Assembly (NCBI GenBank): GCA_022701925.1
Contig: JAKONM010000081.1
Location: 1-13,607 of the forward strand
DNA: 13,607 bases
Direction: 5' to 3'
Source: Microbacteriaceae bacterium
Lineage (GTDB): Bacteria; Actinomycetota; Actinomycetes; Actinomycetales; Microbacteriaceae
Shown: piece by piece, positions 11,111 through 13,607 of the stretch
Layout: each line of letters starts with the position of its first letter
Position numbering within the stretch: the stretch's first letter is position 1
Notes under the pieces: generated by a model
Databases searched by the model: none
Seen by the model: the letters and a program-made list of their open reading frames with translations, nothing else
Told to the model about the DNA's origin: nothing
Translations under genes and position numbers: made by a program

Positions 11111-13607
11111 GCCGGGAGCACGCGTCCACCGGGACCGCCGCGGCGTTCCCACCGGCCGACCTGCCGGGCCTCGATCCCGCCTGGTCGCGGCTGGTGCCGG
11201 TCGCCGACGCGGCGACCGGCCGCGAGGTCGTGCACCACGTGCTCGACACCGCCGCCTCGCTGGCCGCGGTCGGGCGCACGCCGGTCGGCACGGTCCTCGC
11301 GGTGCACGGCAACCCCACGTGGGGCTACCTGTGGCGCGACCTGCTGGCGGAGTCGCTGCGCCGGGCCGCCGACGGGCTGCCCGCGTGGCGGGTCGTGGCG
11401 GTGGACCAGCTGGAGATGGGCTTCTCGGAGCGCACCGGCGTCGTGCGGCACCTCGCTGATCGTGTCCAGGACCTGGGCGCGCTGACCGATGCGCTCGGCC
11501 TCGACGGCCCGGTCGTCGCCCTCGGGCACGACTGGGGCGGCGTCGTCGTCTCCGGCTGGGCGCTGCAGCACCGGGAGGCGCTCGCCGGCCTCGTGCTCAC
11601 GAACACGGCGGTCGACGGCCACGCGGCGCTGCCGCCCGCCCTGCGCCTGGCCCTGGCGGCGGCGTCCGGCGGCACCGAGCACACCACCGCCTTCCTCGAC
11701 ACCACCCTGGGCATCGCGCACCCCGCGATCGAGGCCCCGGTCAAGGCGGCCTTCCGCGCGCCGTACCTGAAGGCGGAGCGCCGGGCGGGCATTCGGGACT
11801 TCGTCGCCGACATCCCGGCCGCCGACGACCACGTCAGTCGCCCCGCGATCGACGCGATCGCCGAGGGGCTGCGGAAGCTCGACGTGCCCGCGCTGCTGCT
11901 GTGGGGCCCGCGCGACCCCGTGTTCCAGGAGCGGTACCTGCACGACCTCGTCGGCCGGCTGCCGCACGCCGCCGTGCACCGCTTCGAGGGTGCCGGCCAC
12001 CTGCTGCCGCAGGACGCCGACGTGGCCGGGACCGTGCTCGACTGGGCGGCCTCTCCCACGCCCGCGCGAGGCGCTCCGGAGGAGCCCGCCTCCACCGCGG
12101 CCTACCGGCCGATGTGGTCCGAGCTCGACGCGCGGGCGCAGGACGACGGCCCCGCGCTGGTCGAGCTGCACGGCGACGCGTCCCGCACCGTCTCGTGGCG
12201 GCTGCTGGCGACCCGGATGCACGAGGTGGCCGCGGGCCTGCTCGCCGTCGGCGTGCGGCCCGGGCAGCGGGTCTCGCTGCTGGTGCCGCCCGGCCCCGAC
12301 CTCACCGCCGCCCTCTACGCCTGCCTGCGCATCGGCGCCGTCGTGGTGGTGGCCGACGCGGGCCTCGGCGTGAAGGGGCTGACCCGCGCGGTGCGCGGCG
12401 CGCGGCCGGACTGGGTGATCGGTGTCCCGCGCGCGCTCGCCGCCGCCCGGGCGCTGGGCTGGCCCGGGGTGCGCATCGCGCCGACCGCCATGACCGCTGC
12501 CGCGCGCCTCGCGCTCGGCGTGCGGCACACGCTGCCCGAGCTCGCGCGCCTCGGCCGAGGCGTGGCGCTGCCGCCCGAGCCGGGGCCCGACGAGCCCGCC
12601 GCCGTGCTCTTCACCTCCGGGTCCACCGGCCCCGCGAAGGGCGTGCGCTACACGCAGGCCCGCCTGGCCGGGGTGCGCGACGCCCTGGTGTCGCAGTACG
12701 CGCTGGGGCCCGACACCGGCCTGATCGCGGGCTTCGCGCCCTTCGCCCTGCTCGGCCCCGGCTTCGGCTGCCGCACCGCGGTGCCCGACATGGACGTCAC
12801 CCGGCCCGCGACGCTCACGGCGGCGAAGCTGGGGGACGCGATCGACGCCATCGGCGCCGACACCGTGTTCCTGTCGCCCGCCGCGCTGACGAACGTCGTC
12901 GCCACCGCGGGCGACCGCGTGTTCGACGGGGTGCGGCTGGTGCTGTCGGTGGGCGCACCGGTGGGGCCGCGCCTGCTCGGCGCGGCGCAGGTCGTGCTGC
13001 CCGGTGCCAGCATCCGGACCCCGTACGGCATGACCGAGAGCCTGCTCGTCGCCGACGTGACCCGGCAGCAGGTGCACGAGGTCGGGCCGGGGGAGGGCGT
13101 CTGCGTCGGCGTGCCGACGGCGAACGCGGAGGTGCGCATCGCCCCGCTGGACGAGGACGGGTCCGCGACGGGCGAGCCGTCCCGGGCGCCCGGCGTGACG
13201 GGCGAGGTGCAGGTGCGGGCCCCGCACATGCTGGCGGGCTACGACCGGCTCTGGCGCACCGACCACGCCTCCCGCGCCGGCTCCGGCGCCGACCGCTGGC
13301 ACCGCACCGGCGACGTCGGGCACCTGGACGAGCACGGGCGCCTGTGGATCGAGGGCCGGCTGCCCCACGTGGTCGTGACCGACCGCGGCGTGGTGACCCC
13401 GGTGGGCGTCGAGCTGGCCGCCGAGCGCGCCGGGGCCTCGCGCGCCGCCGCGGCCGGGGTCGGCCCGCGCGGCACCCAGCAGCTGGTCGTCGTCGTGGAG
13501 GGGCACGAGGGGCCGATGGCGCCGCCCGACCTGGCCGCCGCCGTGCGCGCCGAGACCCCGCTGCCGGTCGCGGCGGTGCTCGCCGTGCCGGCGCTGCCGG
13601 TGGACAT
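11107..13607 (+). CDS. oleBC: OleB-OleC fusion: beta-lactone decarboxylase joined to beta-lactone synthetase (3' end outside window)
   Basis: One frame is open without a stop from GTG 11107 to the window edge (833 codons). Residues 1-313 are an alpha/beta hydrolase of the haloalkane-dehalogenase-like OleB type: HGNPTW at 67-72, nucleophile Asp142 in LGHDWGG, candidate acid Asp270 in WGPRDPVF, and His298 in GAGH. A Pro/Ala/Glu-rich linker follows (about 314-332). From about 335 there is an AMP-forming ligase-fold OleC domain: P-loop TSGSTGPAKG at 503-512, YGMTE at 640-644, RTGDVG with Asp736, and the hinge IEGRLPH. The final lysine region is expected within a few dozen residues beyond the edge. 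OleC closes the beta-hydroxy acid to a beta-lactone using ATP, and OleB removes CO2 to give a cis-olefin. OleB-OleC fusions next to oleA are known from Micrococcus luteus. Shorter frames inside this interval on both strands are shadows. Confidence 0.93.
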   Translation, partial: MSREHASTGTAAAFPPADLPGLDPAWSRLVPVADAATGREVVHHVLDTAASLAAVGRTPVGTVLAVHGNPTWGYLWRDLLAESLRRAADGLPAWRVVAVDQLEMGFSERTGVVRHLADRVQDLGALTDALGLDGPVVALGHDWGGVVVSGWALQHREALAGLVLTNTAVDGHAALPPALRLALAAASGGTEHTTAFLDTTLGIAHPAIEAPVKAAFRAPYLKAERRAGIRDFVADIPAADDHVSRPAIDAIAEGLRKLDVPALLLWGPRDPVFQERYLHDLVGRLPHAAVHRFEGAGHLLPQDADVAGTVLDWAASPTPARGAPEEPASTAAYRPMWSELDARAQDDGPALVELHGDASRTVSWRLLATRMHEVAAGLLAVGVRPGQRVSLLVPPGPDLTAALYACLRIGAVVVVADAGLGVKGLTRAVRGARPDWVIGVPRALAAARALGWPGVRIAPTAMTAAARLALGVRHTLPELARLGRGVALPPEPGPDEPAAVLFTSGSTGPAKGVRYTQARLAGVRDALVSQYALGPDTGLIAGFAPFALLGPGFGCRTAVPDMDVTRPATLTAAKLGDAIDAIGADTVFLSPAALTNVVATAGDRVFDGVRLVLSVGAPVGPRLLGAAQVVLPGASIRTPYGMTESLLVADVTRQQVHEVGPGEGVCVGVPTANAEVRIAPLDEDGSATGEPSRAPGVTGEVQVRAPHMLAGYDRLWRTDHASRAGSGADRWHRTGDVGHLDEHGRLWIEGRLPHVVVTDRGVVTPVGVELAAERAGASRAAAAGVGPRGTQQLVVVVEGHEGPMAPPDLAAAVRAETPLPVAAVLAVPALPVD

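Noticed and set aside
11489..12373. Short plus-strand frames inside the oleBC interval
   Set aside because: They are out of frame with the OleB and OleC motifs and are rich in Arg, Pro and Ser. They are shadows of the fusion gene.
10966..13506. Minus-strand open frame (846 codons) opposite oleBC
   Set aside because: The composition is low-complexity Arg/Gly/His/Ala with no motifs, whereas the plus strand carries complete OleB and OleC motifs in one frame.

Overview
The window is a dense, very high-G+C stretch (roughly three quarters G+C by eye) typical of Actinomycetota. F420-type enzymes, GTG starts and an actinobacterial-style oleA/oleBC arrangement support this. A deeper placement, for example Thermoleophilia, is only a guess.

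Layout, left to right: the 3' end of ftsY (+); a gamma-carbonic-anhydrase-like hexapeptide-repeat protein (-); a cyanamide-hydratase-like HD hydrolase (+); an aldo/keto-reductase-fold protein (-) that has lost three of its four catalytic residues; an atypical SDR NAD-epimerase (+) behind a repeat-rich intergenic region; ffh (+); a PPOX/F420-type flavoprotein (+) with an apparent in-frame insertion; a PAP2 phosphatase (+); a SnoaL-like protein (-); an LLM-class F420-dependent oxidoreductase (+); a second SnoaL-like paralogue (-) behind a YbdK-type carboxylate-amine ligase (-); then oleA (+) and a long oleB-oleC fusion (+) that runs off the right edge.

Two themes link the genes. First, ftsY and ffh, the receptor and GTPase of the signal-recognition-particle pathway, lie about 3.5 kb apart with three apparently unrelated genes between them. 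Second, the right end is the start of a long-chain olefin pathway. OleA condenses two acyl thioesters head to head. The OleC half of the fusion should form a beta-lactone, and the OleB half should decarboxylate it to a cis-alkene. The ketoreductase OleD is not in the window and is expected just downstream.

Most genes look like single transcription units. Eight starts are preceded, 6-9 nt upstream, by a C/TANNNT hexamer with no well-placed Shine-Dalgarno, which suggests that leaderless transcription is the local rule. The exceptions are informative: the carbonic-anhydrase-like gene and both SnoaL genes have good Shine-Dalgarno sites, and the ole operon has a structured leader. Convergent gene ends are separated by a perfect hairpin, by a 14-bp tandem repeat, or they overlap. 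No tRNA, rRNA, CRISPR array or insertion sequence was seen, and no gene-free stretch exceeds 300 bases.
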